A DNA stretch of 64,000 nucleotides from Eubacteriales bacterium (GTDB lineage: Bacteria; Bacillota; Clostridia; Acetivibrionales; JANLFN01). Shown here piece after piece: positions 36,690-47,345 of this stretch (position 1 is its first letter; every line of letters starts with the position of its first letter). The notes beneath the pieces were generated by a model. It had not been told where the DNA came from. It was given only the letters and a program-made list of their open reading frames with translations, and made no database searches. The DNA lies in the NCBI GenBank assembly GCA_024655885.1, contig JANLFN010000007.1, positions 62,001 to 126,000 on the forward strand, in the 5' to 3' direction. Made by a program: the position numbers and the translations under genes.

Positions 36690-38042
36690 CTATCCTCTTT
36701 TAACTATTTTTGCAATAAAAAAGCCATCTGTTTTATGTACATTGGGAAACAGCTGCACATAGCCATTGTGAATGTCTTGCCCGGGCAGGCTGTCCGGCAG
36801 GCTTGAGGAGATATCATCCAGTTGAAAGCCCTCATTTGCTTCAACAAACTTCCTCACCATCTCTTCGTTTTCCTCCCCATCTATGGTGCAGGTGCTGTAA
36901 ACGAGGGCTCCTCCCGGTTTGACGTATCTGGAAGACGCATCCAGTATTCTAGCCTGAAGCGCAAGTATCTCCTTTTTATCTTCTGCACCTCTCGCCCATT
37001 TTATATCCGGCTTTCTCCGTATGATCCCCAAACCGGAGCACGGTGCATCCACCAGCACCCTGTCCGCTTTTCCCACATATCTTTCATCAACGACAGCCGC
37101 ATCAAACACATCCGTTTTTATAATATTCAGCCCCAATCTTGAGGCCGAATCCTTTATCAGCCTTACTTTATGTTCATGGATATCCCGCGCCACCACTATC
37201 CCTTGATTTTTCATCAGCTCTGCCATATGCGTGGCCTTTCCTCCGGGAGCGCTGCATACATCCATCACCAGCTGGCCTGGTTTGGGGTCCAGCACCTTTG
37301 CCGCCAGCATGGAGCTTTCATCCTGCACCTGAAAATATCCTTTTTTAAATTCATCAAGCCTGGAAACAGACCCGGGATTTTTAATAACCACTGCTTCAGG
37401 TACATACCTTCCATCCTCTACCTCCATGCCCGAAGCCTTCAGGGACTCCATAAGCCCTGCTTTTGATATTTTTAGCGTATTAACCCTGACGGTGAAGTCG
37501 GGGACTTCATTATTGCTTATTAAAAGGCTTTCGGTAAATTCCTTCCCGAACTGTTGTATCCACTCCTCCACCATCCACCGGGGGTGTGAGTATTTTACGG
37601 ATAAATACAGGCTGAAATCCCCATCCCTATCAGGGTATTCTATCCGGCCTTTATTTTTGGCTATGCTTCTCAAAACCGCATTCACAAATCCGGTGGAGGC
37701 AAAATGCCCGTATCTTCCCGCAAGCTTCACACTTTCATTGCATGCGGCAGATTCGGGAATTTTATGGGTGTATAGCAGTTGATAGGCGCCAAGTCTTAGC
37801 ACGTTCAATATCCAGGGAGAGATTTTTTTCATTTTTACGCTGGAGAACTGCTCTATTACCCAATCAATGGCCAGCTTCCATTTTATCGTTCCATATACCA
37901 TGTCGGTAATAAACGCCCTGTCGATACCTTTCAGGTCGTACTCTTCAAGGTATTTGTTAATCGCGATATTGGAATAGGCCTTCTTCTCATTGACGTCATA
38001 TAAAATTTTCAGCGCAATTTCCCTTGGCAAATCAACGGGCAT
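36690..38042 (-). CDS. rsmB: 16S rRNA (cytosine-967-C5) methyltransferase
   Basis: 450 residues. The N-terminal 130 residues are a NusB-like RNA-binding domain ('[19 protein letters not shown]'). The methyltransferase core has '[18 protein letters not shown]' for SAM binding, and both cysteines of the mechanism, in 'DAPCSGLG' and '[12 protein letters not shown]'. Co-directional with fmt (31-base gap) and rlmN. Confidence 0.95.
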   Translation of the reverse strand: MPVDLPREIALKILYDVNEKKAYSNIAINKYLEEYDLKGIDRAFITDMVYGTIKWKLAIDWVIEQFSSVKMKKISPWILNVLRLGAYQLLYTHKIPESAACNESVKLAGRYGHFASTGFVNAVLRSIAKNKGRIEYPDRDGDFSLYLSVKYSHPRWMVEEWIQQFGKEFTESLLISNNEVPDFTVRVNTLKISKAGLMESLKASGMEVEDGRYVPEAVVIKNPGSVSRLDEFKKGYFQVQDESSMLAAKVLDPKPGQLVMDVCSAPGGKATHMAELMKNQGIVVARDIHEHKVRLIKDSASRLGLNIIKTDVFDAAVVDERYVGKADRVLVDAPCSGLGIIRRKPDIKWARGAEDKKEILALQARILDASSRYVKPGGALVYSTCTIDGEENEEMVRKFVEANEGFQLDDISSSLPDSLPGQDIHNGYVQLFPNVHKTDGFFIAKIVKRG

Positions 38043-38073
38043 GCTTTTAACCCTCTACTTTCATCCAGAGCCT

Positions 38074-39015
38074 CTATCCAAGTACCTCACCTTCATCTAT
38101 CCGGTGTCCTCGAATGTACTCTTCTACAGGCATTCTCCTGCCCGAATCAAATTGGATCTCCAGAATTTTTATAAGCCCGCTTCCCGCTGCGACAAGCAGT
38201 CCTTCCCTGCCGGTTCTGAATATTGTGCCGGGCTTGGCTCCGTGCTGCTTAAGTCTGGATTCCCTGTCAACCGAAGTTTTCCACACCCGCATTCTTTCGC
38301 CTTTATAAAACGTAAACGCACCGGGCCACGGGTTGGTTCCCCTTACAAGGTTATGTATTTTTTCTGCAGGTTCCTGCCAGTGAATCCTTCCGGTTTCCTT
38401 TGTTATCATAGGCGCGGAGGTAGCCTCCGCATCGCACTGCGGAACTCTTTCCAAAACTCCGTCTTTAAGCTTCTGCAAAGTTTCCTTCAATACTTCCGCT
38501 CCAACCACCGACAGCTTGTCGTGCAGTTCGCCGAAGGTCATTTCTTCAGTTATTTCAACCTCTCTTTTTAAAAGCATGTCTCCTGTATCCATTCCCACAT
38601 CTGTAAACATGGTAGTGATGCCGGATACTTTTTCGCCGTTTATAATCGCCCACTGAATGGGAGCCGCTCCCCTGTATTTGGGCAAAAGGGATGCGTGGAC
38701 ATTAATACATCCCAGTTCCGGAACATCCAGAATCTCCCGGGACAACAGCTGTCCATAAGCGGCTGTAACCATGAGATGGGGATTAATGTCTTTAAGGATG
38801 GAAATAAATTCGGGAGCTTTCACCCTGTGAGGCTGCAGAACGGTCAGCCCCTTTTTTAAGGCAAATTCTTTCACGGGAGGCAAAGCAAGCTTGTTGCCCC
38901 GGCCCTTAGGCTTATCGGGCTGCGTAACCACCGCTTCTACATCATAGCCTTCTTCTACCAGCATATTCAGGCAGGGAACGGCAAATTCGGGAGTTCCCAT
39001 AAAAACGATCTTCAT
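38074..39015 (-). CDS. fmt: Methionyl-tRNA formyltransferase
   Basis: 313 residues. The formyl-transfer core has 'MGTPEFAVPCLNML', 'AAYGQLL' and 'HASLLPKYRGAAPIQWAI', with the catalytic Asn/His/Asp set of the family. The C-terminal OB-like domain starts near 205. It formylates initiator Met-tRNA; the deformylase gene is 16 bases upstream. Confidence 0.96.
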   Translation of the reverse strand: MKIVFMGTPEFAVPCLNMLVEEGYDVEAVVTQPDKPKGRGNKLALPPVKEFALKKGLTVLQPHRVKAPEFISILKDINPHLMVTAAYGQLLSREILDVPELGCINVHASLLPKYRGAAPIQWAIINGEKVSGITTMFTDVGMDTGDMLLKREVEITEEMTFGELHDKLSVVGAEVLKETLQKLKDGVLERVPQCDAEATSAPMITKETGRIHWQEPAEKIHNLVRGTNPWPGAFTFYKGERMRVWKTSVDRESRLKQHGAKPGTIFRTGREGLLVAAGSGLIKILEIQFDSGRRMPVEEYIRGHRIDEGEVLG

Positions 39016-39031
39016 ATTCCTTCTTATTCTC

Positions 39032-39517
39032 CTAATCCTGTCTCTTATTTCTTTTTTGCAGCTCTTCCTGGTCTAAATACCGGATCACCTTATCCGTAAA
39101 AAGAATGCCGTCCAAATGGTCTATCTCATGACACAAAGCCCTTGCCAGCAGTTCTTCGCCCTGAAGGGCAATTTTTTCACCTTTCATATTGATTGCTTCA
39201 ACAACAACCTTTGCCGGCCGTTTTACCTCGCCGTATATTCCGGGAATACTCAGGCAGCCTTCCACCGCAACCTGTTCTCCCCATTCTTCAACAATTTTCG
39301 GATTGATCAGCTCAATCAGACCCTCTCCCACATCGATCACAACCATTCTTTTAAGTATTCCTATCTGAGGAGCTGCCAGGCCTATTCCGTCGGAATTATA
39401 CATGGTTTCAGCCATATCCTTTAGCAAGATCAAAATTTTCTCGTTCAATACTTCAACTGGTCTTGCCTTTTTTCTTAATACCTCGTCTCCTTCTTTTCTG
39501 ACAACTCTGATTGCCAT
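39032..39517 (-). CDS. def: Peptide deformylase
   Basis: 161 residues from the ATG at 39517, nine bases after GGAGG; a longer frame to 39556 would include that site. All three metal motifs are present: '[10 protein letters not shown]', 'EGCLSIPG' and 'HEIDHLDG'. It removes the formyl group from new proteins. Confidence 0.95.
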   Translation of the reverse strand: MAIRVVRKEGDEVLRKKARPVEVLNEKILILLKDMAETMYNSDGIGLAAPQIGILKRMVVIDVGEGLIELINPKIVEEWGEQVAVEGCLSIPGIYGEVKRPAKVVVEAINMKGEKIALQGEELLARALCHEIDHLDGILFTDKVIRYLDQEELQKRNKRQD

Positions 39518-39617
39518 TCGACACAACCTCCGACTCCGTTTCAGTGCAATTGGCAAGGAGAACGGACCCTTTCTCCCCCACCTACCATTTATCCTTTGGC
39601 CCGGTGACCTATGGTTA

Positions 39618-42065
39618 TTATAGCATATTCGCCGGATTTATATCCATACTTAATTCAACACAGCTATTGCTTCTTTTTTTATAGTATTCAGCCGATACGG
39701 CGCTCAACACAGCTATAATTTTTTCCATTGATTTACATTTTATTACAATTCTCCACCTATACTTGTTTTTTATTTTGGACAGAGGTGCCCTCACCGGACC
39801 TAAAACCTCGGATGGACAGGCCTCCCGGGCAAAACCCTCCGTCAACAGCTCCTTTACCTCTTTGGATTTGCGGAATGTGAGCCTGTCATTGCCTCCACTC
39901 AAGACAACCACCGAAATATTGTTAAAAGGCGGATATCCAAGTTTTTTCCTGATCAGGATTTCATTTTTATAAAAGCCGGAATAATCATGATTGCAGGCAG
40001 ATACAATGCTAAAGTCCCCCGTATTATAGGCTTGGATCACTACCCTTCCCGGAAGCTCGCCTCTGCCGGCCCTCCCCGCTACCTGCGTAATCAGCTGAAA
40101 CGTCCTCTCACAGGCCCTGTAGTCGTTTAAGTTCAGCAGGCTGTCTGCCGCAAGCACACCCACCAGGGTTACATTGGGAAAGTCATGGCCCTTTGCGATC
40201 ATCTGTGTTCCCACCATAATGTCAATTTTTTCTTCTCTAAACTGCCTCAGTATCTCCTCATGGGAATTTTTGTACGTGGTTGTATCCATGTCCATACGGA
40301 TAACCGTACTTCCAGGAAAGCTCTTTTTGATCTCCTCCTCAATTTTCTGCGTACCTGTTCCGAAATGCCTTATGTGAGCGCTTTTGCACTTAGGGCAAAC
40401 GGAAGGGTTCTTTACCGTAAAGCCGCAGTAGTGACAAATCAGTCGTTCGTCACTGGCGTGGTACGTTAATGAAATGCTGCAATTGGGGCATTTCAACGTA
40501 TATCCGCAGTCCCTGCAGAGAACGAAGGAAGCATATCCCCGCCTGTTCAGAAATAAGATGGTTTGCTGTCCCAGCCTGATATTTTCATTGATTTCAGCCG
40601 TTAATTTCCTGCTGAAAACCGATCGGTTTCCCTCCTCCAGTTCCTTTTTCATATCAACGATCTCTATCTTTGGCATGACCATATGATTTGCTCTCTTGGT
40701 CATTTCAACAAAACCGATCTCACCGGTCTCCGCCCTGTAATAAGTTTCTACAGAAGGTGTGGCGGACCCCAGGATCAAAACGGCATTTTCATTTTTGCAG
40801 CGCTGGCAGGCCACATCCCTGGCGTGGTACTTCGGTGTGATCTCCGCTTTGTAGGTTCCTTCATGCTCTTCATCTATAATGATCATGCCCAGCTTTTCAA
40901 AGGGTGCAAATACCGCAGATCTCGCACCCACCGCCACTTTGATCTTGCCGTCCCTGATAAGCCTCCACTGGTCATACCTCTCTCCCATGGACAGCCTGCT
41001 GTGAAGTACCGCCACACTGTCGCCGAACCTGCCTTTGAACCTCTCAATCATCTGCGGAGTCAAAGAAATTTCCGGCACCAGAACTATGGCGTGTTTTCCC
41101 TGGTCAAAGCAGTGCTGGATCAACTGCAGGTATACTTCGGTTTTACCGCTTCCCGTAACCCCATGGAGTAAAATTTCCGCAAATTTCCCGCTGTCAAGGC
41201 ATCCCTTGATTTTATCCAATGCGTATGCCTGCTGGGGCGTGGGCAAAAGAGGTTGGGTTTGAACAATGGGCTTATTTTTTAGAGGATCCCTGCTGATCTC
41301 CACATTCTTGAAATCTATATAACCGTGCTTTTTTAATGTATTCAAGACACTGGGGGAGACACCCGAAAACCGTGCAATATCTGCAACAGATACAAACTCG
41401 TTTTCAAGCAGCATCTCCAGAATCCTTACCTGCTGGATTTTTTTTATCCTGTTGGTTTCCATCTCGTGGATGATCTCCTCTTCGGGCAGGGCAAGATATG
41501 CTACCCGGACGGTTTTTTTCCTCACCCGTGCCGTAAATTCTTCATAAACCCGGACCGCCCCTATTTTATCCAGCGTCTCTATCTGTTTCTCATAATCCTT
41601 TATATTAACAATGTCCCCCAGTTCCCGATAATCCAATTCATTTCCATGTTCCGCCAGTACGTCAAGGATCTTTTTGGCACCGGCATTCAATCCATCTTCA
41701 TATTTCAAAAGCCCGACCGTCCTTTGACTTTTTACACCTATACCGGGAGGCAGCATGGTTTTTATGACATCCGAGTATGTACAGATGTATCTTTCCTTCA
41801 TCCAGGCCGCAAGTTTTATCATATGAGGAGAAAGCACGGCCTCTTCGTCAATTACACTTTTAATTTCCTTTAGCCCGGTCTTCCCGGTTTCCTCAAGTAC
41901 ATCCAGCACATAGGCTTCCCTTACTCTGTCGGACCTTCCAAAAGGCACAAGTACCCTTACACCGGGTTTAATTTTTTCCATCAAAACGTCCGGTATGGTA
42001 TAATGATACTCCCTGTCGAATCCTCTAGCCGTATTGCTGACAACAACTGATGCAATATTGTTCAT
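39618..42065 (-). CDS. priA: Primosomal helicase PriA
   Basis: 815 residues. An N-terminal DNA-binding part is followed by the helicase: Walker A '[12 protein letters not shown]', 'DEEHEGTYK' and 'LGSATPS'. Two zinc sites are seen: '[13 protein letters not shown]' and 'CHYCGF…CPKC'. The last motif is 'QVAGRAGRG'. It restarts stalled replication forks. It is the first gene of the conserved run and is separated by 137 bases from the P-loop gene upstream. Confidence 0.95.
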   Translation of the reverse strand: MNNIASVVVSNTARGFDREYHYTIPDVLMEKIKPGVRVLVPFGRSDRVREAYVLDVLEETGKTGLKEIKSVIDEEAVLSPHMIKLAAWMKERYICTYSDVIKTMLPPGIGVKSQRTVGLLKYEDGLNAGAKKILDVLAEHGNELDYRELGDIVNIKDYEKQIETLDKIGAVRVYEEFTARVRKKTVRVAYLALPEEEIIHEMETNRIKKIQQVRILEMLLENEFVSVADIARFSGVSPSVLNTLKKHGYIDFKNVEISRDPLKNKPIVQTQPLLPTPQQAYALDKIKGCLDSGKFAEILLHGVTGSGKTEVYLQLIQHCFDQGKHAIVLVPEISLTPQMIERFKGRFGDSVAVLHSRLSMGERYDQWRLIRDGKIKVAVGARSAVFAPFEKLGMIIIDEEHEGTYKAEITPKYHARDVACQRCKNENAVLILGSATPSVETYYRAETGEIGFVEMTKRANHMVMPKIEIVDMKKELEEGNRSVFSRKLTAEINENIRLGQQTILFLNRRGYASFVLCRDCGYTLKCPNCSISLTYHASDERLICHYCGFTVKNPSVCPKCKSAHIRHFGTGTQKIEEEIKKSFPGSTVIRMDMDTTTYKNSHEEILRQFREEKIDIMVGTQMIAKGHDFPNVTLVGVLAADSLLNLNDYRACERTFQLITQVAGRAGRGELPGRVVIQAYNTGDFSIVSACNHDYSGFYKNEILIRKKLGYPPFNNISVVVLSGGNDRLTFRKSKEVKELLTEGFAREACPSEVLGPVRAPLSKIKNKYRWRIVIKCKSMEKIIAVLSAVSAEYYKKRSNSCVELSMDINPANML

Positions 42066-42202
42066 ATCCGCCCTATCACTGTCTTTTTACCTTATTTTTC
42101 TTTCCTTTAAGCCCATTATAGCATAAAATGAATAAAGAGGCTTGTGAAAAAGCCCCTGTATCACCATCATAAATACATATTCAACCCGCAACAAACCACT
42201 TC

Positions 42203-42613
42203 CTACACCAGATAACCCTTAATGTAATCGGGACACAAGTCAGGATCGCCGTTAATACTGATATGAAATTCCATATTGAATTTCTTGGAAACTTCCTCTA
42301 ATTTCATGAAAAAAGGCTGAAGGGATTCTATATCCTGTTTGAGAATGTAGGTAAGCCCGTCGATAAAAATCCCATTCACATCGTAGTTTGCGGAGATGAT
42401 GCCGCAAATGAAACCTAAAAAAGCTTCCGCATTCCTCACGGGAAATTCCGACACATTGATGAATCTGACTTCATGCTTTAAGTCATACATCAACTGATTG
42501 TGGTAATCAATAAAAACAACATTTCCGGATCCGCCCGCTCCGTGCTTATTGGCTTCGTCCACAAGGATCTTTGTCTTGCCCATGCCTTTTTTCCCATAAA
42601 TAATTTTAATCAT
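42203..42613 (-). CDS. Small P-loop protein of unknown role
   Basis: 136 residues starting with a Walker A motif, 'YGKKGMGKTKIL' (GxxxxGKT), and a Walker-B-like strand 'GIFIDGLTYIL' near residue 80. Only a minimal nucleotide-binding core is present, without further ATPase domains. It sits between priA and the polyprenyl synthase gene in the same direction. It looks like a conserved clostridial hypothetical protein; I do not assign a function. Confidence 0.6.
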   Translation of the reverse strand: MIKIIYGKKGMGKTKILVDEANKHGAGGSGNVVFIDYHNQLMYDLKHEVRFINVSEFPVRNAEAFLGFICGIISANYDVNGIFIDGLTYILKQDIESLQPFFMKLEEVSKKFNMEFHISINGDPDLCPDYIKGYLV

Positions 42614-42675
42614 CCATACCTATCCTTCCTTGGTCACATTCATCCTATAATAAATAATTCCACAATGTGGCAAAA

Positions 42676-43635
42676 TTATATCCTTAACTCAGAAATCAAA
42701 TCCTTAAGCATTTGCCTGTTGGAGATGTCGGGCAGGGAAGAGATCACATTCAAACCTTTGTCAATATACTTTTCCAGCAGGACGCCGGCATCCTTTACCC
42801 CTCCGCAGTCCTTAACCAGGCGGGCCATCTCTTCCGCCTCTCTTGGGGATAAAAAGGTCCTTTTCACGGCAAATTTAGCCACCATGTCCCTCAATTCCCA
42901 GCTCCTTTTTAAGGCGTATATCACAGGTAATGTTATTGTTCCCTCTGAAATATCATTTAAAACGGGTTTGCCGGATTTCTGGGAATCCGAAAGAATATCG
43001 TTTAAGTCGTCTCTAATTTGAAATGCCATTCCATAATACACACCGAACTTTGAAAGTCTTGTGGAAATATCTTCGGGGCACTCCGCCCCGTAGGCACCCA
43101 GTCCGCAGGCAGCTCCAAACAGCACGGCGGTTTTGCTTCTGATCCTTTTCAAATAGGATAAAACCGTTGTGTTTATATTGTACCTGTCCTGATACTGGTA
43201 CACTTCGCCCTCACAAATGGTCGTAACGGATTTCGCCACCACTTTCAGCTTGTCAACAGGGATATCCTTGGACAGCATTAGGACTGCTTTTGTAAAAAGG
43301 TAGTCTCCCGTGTACACAGCCATATCAACCCCGTATTTTTCCGCCACGGTGGGTTTCCCACGCCTTAAACGGGTACGGTCGATGATATCGTCATGTACCA
43401 GTGTAGCCGAGTGGAGGATTTCCAATGCTCCTGCGATGGAGGTGACCTTTTCGTTGCTCCCCTTGCCAAACCCTGAACAAATAATGGCAAGAGCAGGCCT
43501 CAACCTTTTGCCGCCCGCTCCCACAAGGTCGTTTACCACTTGTGAAACCAGCTTGTTTCTGGACTGTATGCTTTTTTTTATATATTCTTCAACTACATTC
43601 AGTTCTTTCAATATATCCGGATATTTGGACCACAA
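42676..43635 (-). CDS. Polyprenyl diphosphate synthase (trans-isoprenyl)
   Basis: 319 residues. The first Asp-rich motif is 'LVHDDIIDRTRLRRGKPT' near residue 83 and the second 'FQIRDDLNDIL' near 207, with 'GGKRLRPAL' at the start for IPP binding. This is the catalytic subunit of a hepta- or octaprenyl synthase and makes the side chain of menaquinone. It is divergent from the NADH dehydrogenase across 705 bases, and a HepA-like (Gx transporter) gene is found at 63436. Chain length cannot be read safely. Confidence 0.88.
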   Translation of the reverse strand: MWSKYPDILKELNVVEEYIKKSIQSRNKLVSQVVNDLVGAGGKRLRPALAIICSGFGKGSNEKVTSIAGALEILHSATLVHDDIIDRTRLRRGKPTVAEKYGVDMAVYTGDYLFTKAVLMLSKDIPVDKLKVVAKSVTTICEGEVYQYQDRYNINTTVLSYLKRIRSKTAVLFGAACGLGAYGAECPEDISTRLSKFGVYYGMAFQIRDDLNDILSDSQKSGKPVLNDISEGTITLPVIYALKRSWELRDMVAKFAVKRTFLSPREAEEMARLVKDCGGVKDAGVLLEKYIDKGLNVISSLPDISNRQMLKDLISELRI

Positions 43636-44340
43636 AATATACCCAACTCCCCCTACCCAGGCTAACGGATATTATAATGCCGTTTGAATTTGAAGTATAG
43701 TTATTTATCATTATATTTTATATAAATTTTAGATATTTTATTATGGCAAGAAGCACTGATTTGAAATAATTGTACTTATTTTAGCACAAAGCTCCTTCAA
43801 TGCCCTTGGCAAAACGGATGCATAATCCAACAAAACTTCTCCATAATGATACCAGATATAAGGGGAATTGGCAAGTACGATAGTGCTGAGAATTCCTCAA
43901 TTTCGACATAAACCGCATAAGTCTTTCCCGAATTTTCTGCCTCGGCGCCGGCGGTATTTTGTTTTGACCCCACCGGTCCCATTAAATATTTTACAAGCCG
44001 CAGGGCAGGTGTTCCAGGTATTTGTCTTAAAACACTAAAAAGGAATACCCGGCTCCGGCAATAAAACATCCAATGCCATACCGGTGATAGTCTTTTAGAA
44101 CCTTTGCCCCCTTTTAAATATATTTATCGGATGATGAGTATAATAAAAAGATGAAAAATAGACCGGCGGACACCAGTGATAAAGAAAAATGAATATCGTG
44201 TTTTTCCAGCTCAGAGGGTGGTATACTTATAGCAGGCATGAATGATCTGCCATGCATTTCGGAAGAATACACTTTTACTTGTAAAATTGCCAGACATGTG
44301 TAAAATTAGTGTTAATAAACGGACTTGAGGAGTGGTTTGA
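43636..44340. other. 700-base gap between divergent genes
   Basis: Contains the promoter below and no convincing gene. A 90-codon minus-strand frame at 43797-44069 has no family resemblance or ribosome site, and fragments in another frame look like a lost membrane protein. The region 44200-44330 upstream of the NADH dehydrogenase is A/T-rich and should hold its promoter. No riboswitch was recognised. Confidence 0.4.
43846..43874 (-). promoter_or_regulatory. Promoter for the polyprenyl synthase gene
   Basis: On the minus strand TTGCCA (43874-43869) and TATCAT (43851-43846) are separated by exactly 17 bases, about 210 bases upstream of the 43635 start. A long leader would follow. Confidence 0.5.
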
Positions 44341-46116
44341 TTGTCGAAAAAAATTGTAATACTGGGAGCAGGTTATGCAGGTGTTGAAGCAGCCTTGACA
44401 CTGCAGAAAAAAAAGAGGGAATCGGATAATATTGAAATTTTGCTTATTGATAAAAATTCATACCACACCCTTATGACGGAGCTTCACCAGGTGGCCGGAA
44501 ACAGAATAAGCGAAGATGGGGCTATTGTCCCTTTAAGGGATATCTTTAAATACACCGATGTTAAACTCATTAAGGACGAGATTGTGACCATTGACTTTGA
44601 AGGGAACCGGCTCGCATCCAAAACCGCCGAGTACGGTTTCGATTATTTGATCATCGCAGGAGGCAGCGAGCCTAACTACTACGGAATACCGGGTTTGAAG
44701 GAAAACAGCTTTCCGCTTTGGTCCCTAAAAGATGCGGAAAACATCCGGGAGCATATCAAGGAGTGTTTTTGGGCAGCTTCTCAGGAGGAAGACCAGGAAA
44801 GGGTGAGTTCTCTGCTCACATTTGTTGTGGGCGGAGGCGGTTTTACAGGGGTGGAAGTAATGGGAGAGGTGGCTCACTGGGTAAAATCCCTATGCAGGGA
44901 ATACGGGATATCCAGGACTAAGGTCAGATTGGTCCTTGTGGAGGCCCTTCCCAATATTCTCAGCATTTTAGATCCCAAATCCATTGCTAAAGTAGTGAAT
45001 TATTTGACAGATACCCTTAAGGTGGAAATATTGAGAAACAGCGCCATAACCCGGTTAAATCCCGACTCGGTGGAACTCAAAAGCGGAAGAAAAATATCCA
45101 CAAATACGCTGATATGGACTGCCGGAATTAAAGCCTCCTGTGTTACCGACGACATCAATGACGCAATGAAGGGTAAAGGCTGCAGGATCATAGTGGATGA
45201 ATATACCCGGACAAAATACCCCAATGTATATGCCGCCGGCGACATAGCCGCTTTTATGACAAAAGACGGCCTGCTGCCCGACCTGGTTGAAGCAGCTGTC
45301 CAGACGGCAAAAACAGCGGCGAAAAATATCCTGGCCGATATAAGGAATAAACAAAAAAGGGCATTGGAGCCCAAGCTTCACGGGGTCATGATCTCGGTGG
45401 GGGGCCATTTTGCCGTAGCGGATATCATGGGCTATAAGCTCCCCCGGTGTTTAGCCATATGGATGAAGCACCTGGTTAACATCCACTATTTATTCGGAAT
45501 CGGGGGATTTGAGCTTATCAGCAAATACATCAAGCATGAATTTTTGTACAACAGGCAGGGTTTTGTTACCGGGAGGAACTATTCGGCTAAAATCCTGGCC
45601 CTCTGGGTGATCCCTCTCCGGTTGTTTCTCGGCTATTCATGGTTGACGGAGGGGGTGGGCAAGATAAAGGAAGGATGGCTTTTAAAGCCTTTGCTCGCAG
45701 GCATGGCCACAGACGCAAATTCAAGTGCTTCAGTAACAGATACCGGTGAAAAGGTTTTCAGGATCATAAGCGAAAATACACCCCAATGGTATGCATGGAT
45801 TGTCAATCATCTCGTAATTCCTAATGCACTTATTTTTCAGATAATCATCGTATTAACCGAGATAGGCCTTGGACTTGCCTTTATTACAGGAACATTCAGC
45901 TTTATTGCCGGCCTGGTCTCCCTGGGATTGATACTGAACTTCACCCTGTCCACCGGATTTCAAGAGTCAAACTGGTGGTTTATTACAGGGGCGATCTGCA
46001 TGATGGGCGGCGCAGGAAGGGCTTATGGGGTGGACCATTATTTGATTCCGTATCTTATGAGGCTGTGGAGGTATTATATCCGGAACAATAAAATAAAGCT
46101 CCTGCTGTTTCACTGA
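44341..46116 (+). CDS. Type II NADH dehydrogenase fused to a C-terminal DoxX-like membrane domain
   Basis: 591 residues from a TTG start, with GAGGAG eight bases upstream. Residues 1-400 are a two-dinucleotide-binding flavoprotein: FAD site 'ILGAGYAGVEAAL' near residue 6, NADH site 'VVGGGGFTGVEVMGE' near 162, and 'NVYAAGDIA' near 300. Residues 425-575 add a DoxX-like four-helix domain ('LFLGYSWLTEGVGKIKEGW', 'EIGLGLAFITGTFSF'). That domain is clearly similar to the separate DoxX gene at 61509-62054. It should oxidise NADH and reduce menaquinone without pumping. Ndh2 proteins of flavin-based extracellular electron-transfer loci also carry an extra membrane part; that this is the same type is inferred. 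Confidence 0.88.
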   Translation: MSKKIVILGAGYAGVEAALTLQKKKRESDNIEILLIDKNSYHTLMTELHQVAGNRISEDGAIVPLRDIFKYTDVKLIKDEIVTIDFEGNRLASKTAEYGFDYLIIAGGSEPNYYGIPGLKENSFPLWSLKDAENIREHIKECFWAASQEEDQERVSSLLTFVVGGGGFTGVEVMGEVAHWVKSLCREYGISRTKVRLVLVEALPNILSILDPKSIAKVVNYLTDTLKVEILRNSAITRLNPDSVELKSGRKISTNTLIWTAGIKASCVTDDINDAMKGKGCRIIVDEYTRTKYPNVYAAGDIAAFMTKDGLLPDLVEAAVQTAKTAAKNILADIRNKQKRALEPKLHGVMISVGGHFAVADIMGYKLPRCLAIWMKHLVNIHYLFGIGGFELISKYIKHEFLYNRQGFVTGRNYSAKILALWVIPLRLFLGYSWLTEGVGKIKEGWLLKPLLAGMATDANSSASVTDTGEKVFRIISENTPQWYAWIVNHLVIPNALIFQIIIVLTEIGLGLAFITGTFSFIAGLVSLGLILNFTLSTGFQESNWWFITGAICMMGGAGRAYGVDHYLIPYLMRLWRYYIRNNKIKLLLFH

Positions 46117-46225
46117 CAATCGTGCTCCGCGGCAGAATTCCGGTTCTAGAAGGAAGACTCAAAGGTCATAGAAGCACATTTTTGACATTTTGAACACACC
46201 AAGGTGTATTATGCTGAAAGGCACT

Positions 46226-46261
46226 AAAAAGGAGCGGATATTCCTATCTGCTCCCTTTTTT
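46226..46261. terminator. Bidirectional terminator
   Basis: AAAAAGGAGC…GCTCCCTTTTTT forms a long stem with a GATA/TATC inner pairing, between the convergent NADH dehydrogenase and SSB-like genes. Confidence 0.8.
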
Positions 46262-46284
46262 ATATATCCTCGATTGCCATCCTC

Positions 46285-46962
46285 TTAGTCCTTGTTATCC
46301 TCTTTATGGCCTGTCTCGGTATACTCGCGGTTGGAAGAGCTGCAGACCTCCATTTTGGAAATCGACACCTCATACGCCATCTTGGTAACTACTTCACCGT
46401 TTTCAAACTTTTTTTGATATTCTCTGCTTTGAATTCTTCCCCATACTTTTACGTTGTCTCCTATAGCCAGTCCTTCCGAATATCTCGCATTTCTCCCCCA
46501 TGAAATGCAGGGAATGTAATCGGATTTATTATACGGCCTGTTAACCGCCAGCAAAATGTCAGTGATCTCCCTTCCGAAAGGTGTGGTCCTATAAACAGGT
46601 TTTTTACACACAAATCCATTTAGATAAATTTGGTTCGGGTTTTTTACCGTCCGCTCATCGTCAATAAAATTAACCTCTCTGGCAAAAACGGTCAGGATAA
46701 GTTTATTTCCTTCATTGTTAAAACTGTTATAAGAGCGGAATTGTCCTTCAATCTCAACAATTTTACCGATTTCCAGCTTTTGCTTGCTAATCAAGCGTTC
46801 TGAAACAGTCACCGGGATCTTGTCATAACTATCGCTGAGTCTTGGAACAGCCAGCATAAAGCTGTAAAAACCTTCCCCATATACTTCATGACTGAATTCC
46901 AGATTTGTGATAACCTTCCCGGAAATGGTCACCATGTTGTTTTCAATGATGTTACCGACCAT
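46285..46962 (-). CDS. SSB-like protein with two OB folds
   Basis: 225 residues. Residues 10-108 and 112-205 each look like an OB fold of single-stranded-DNA-binding type: 'NNMVTISGKVITNLEFSHE' and 'NQIYLNGFVCKKPVYRTTPF', the second with 'GREITDILLAVNRPYNKSDYIPC' typical of SSB. The tail is charged but lacks the DDxIPF tip that recruits repair proteins. Standard SSB has one OB fold and a long acidic tail, so this is a second, specialised SSB as found in clostridia. Confidence 0.7.
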   Translation of the reverse strand: MVGNIIENNMVTISGKVITNLEFSHEVYGEGFYSFMLAVPRLSDSYDKIPVTVSERLISKQKLEIGKIVEIEGQFRSYNSFNNEGNKLILTVFAREVNFIDDERTVKNPNQIYLNGFVCKKPVYRTTPFGREITDILLAVNRPYNKSDYIPCISWGRNARYSEGLAIGDNVKVWGRIQSREYQKKFENGEVVTKMAYEVSISKMEVCSSSNREYTETGHKEDNKD

Positions 46963-47345
46963 CCGACTCCCACTCCCCTCTCTTAGGTTCCTATGTATCT
47001 TGCAATTTATCTAATGTAATATTTATTCGTGAAGGATCATATTTAGAAGTAGTTTTTGTCATAGCCCCTTAAAAACTCATCTGTAAGCTATGCAATAATT
47101 CTTTTTTTATCCTCACCGTTCCATATATTCGGACTATCATTAAAATTGCCAAACAAAAAAACACCTACTGACGCACTATACTACATTATATATTATATTA
47201 CATATTTTTCGACTTGAAAATCCCTGAAAATACATTTCAAGATATATTTGTACAGCTATATTATACATATAACTGTATCGGAAGGTGTTGAAAGAAGTGC
47301 ACACACCCAAAGGCACCGGGACATATGGAAATTGTTTTTTCACAG
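46963..47345. other. A/T-rich intergenic stretch
   Basis: About 380 bases with long A/T runs between the SSB-like gene start and the 3' end of the Mur-like gene. A plus-strand frame from 47248 is antisense to the Mur-like gene and is not believed. No hairpin with a clear T-run was found. Confidence 0.4.

Noticed and set aside
43797..44069. 90-codon minus-strand frame upstream of the polyprenyl synthase
   Set aside because: It overlaps the likely promoter, has no ribosome site and shows no family resemblance.
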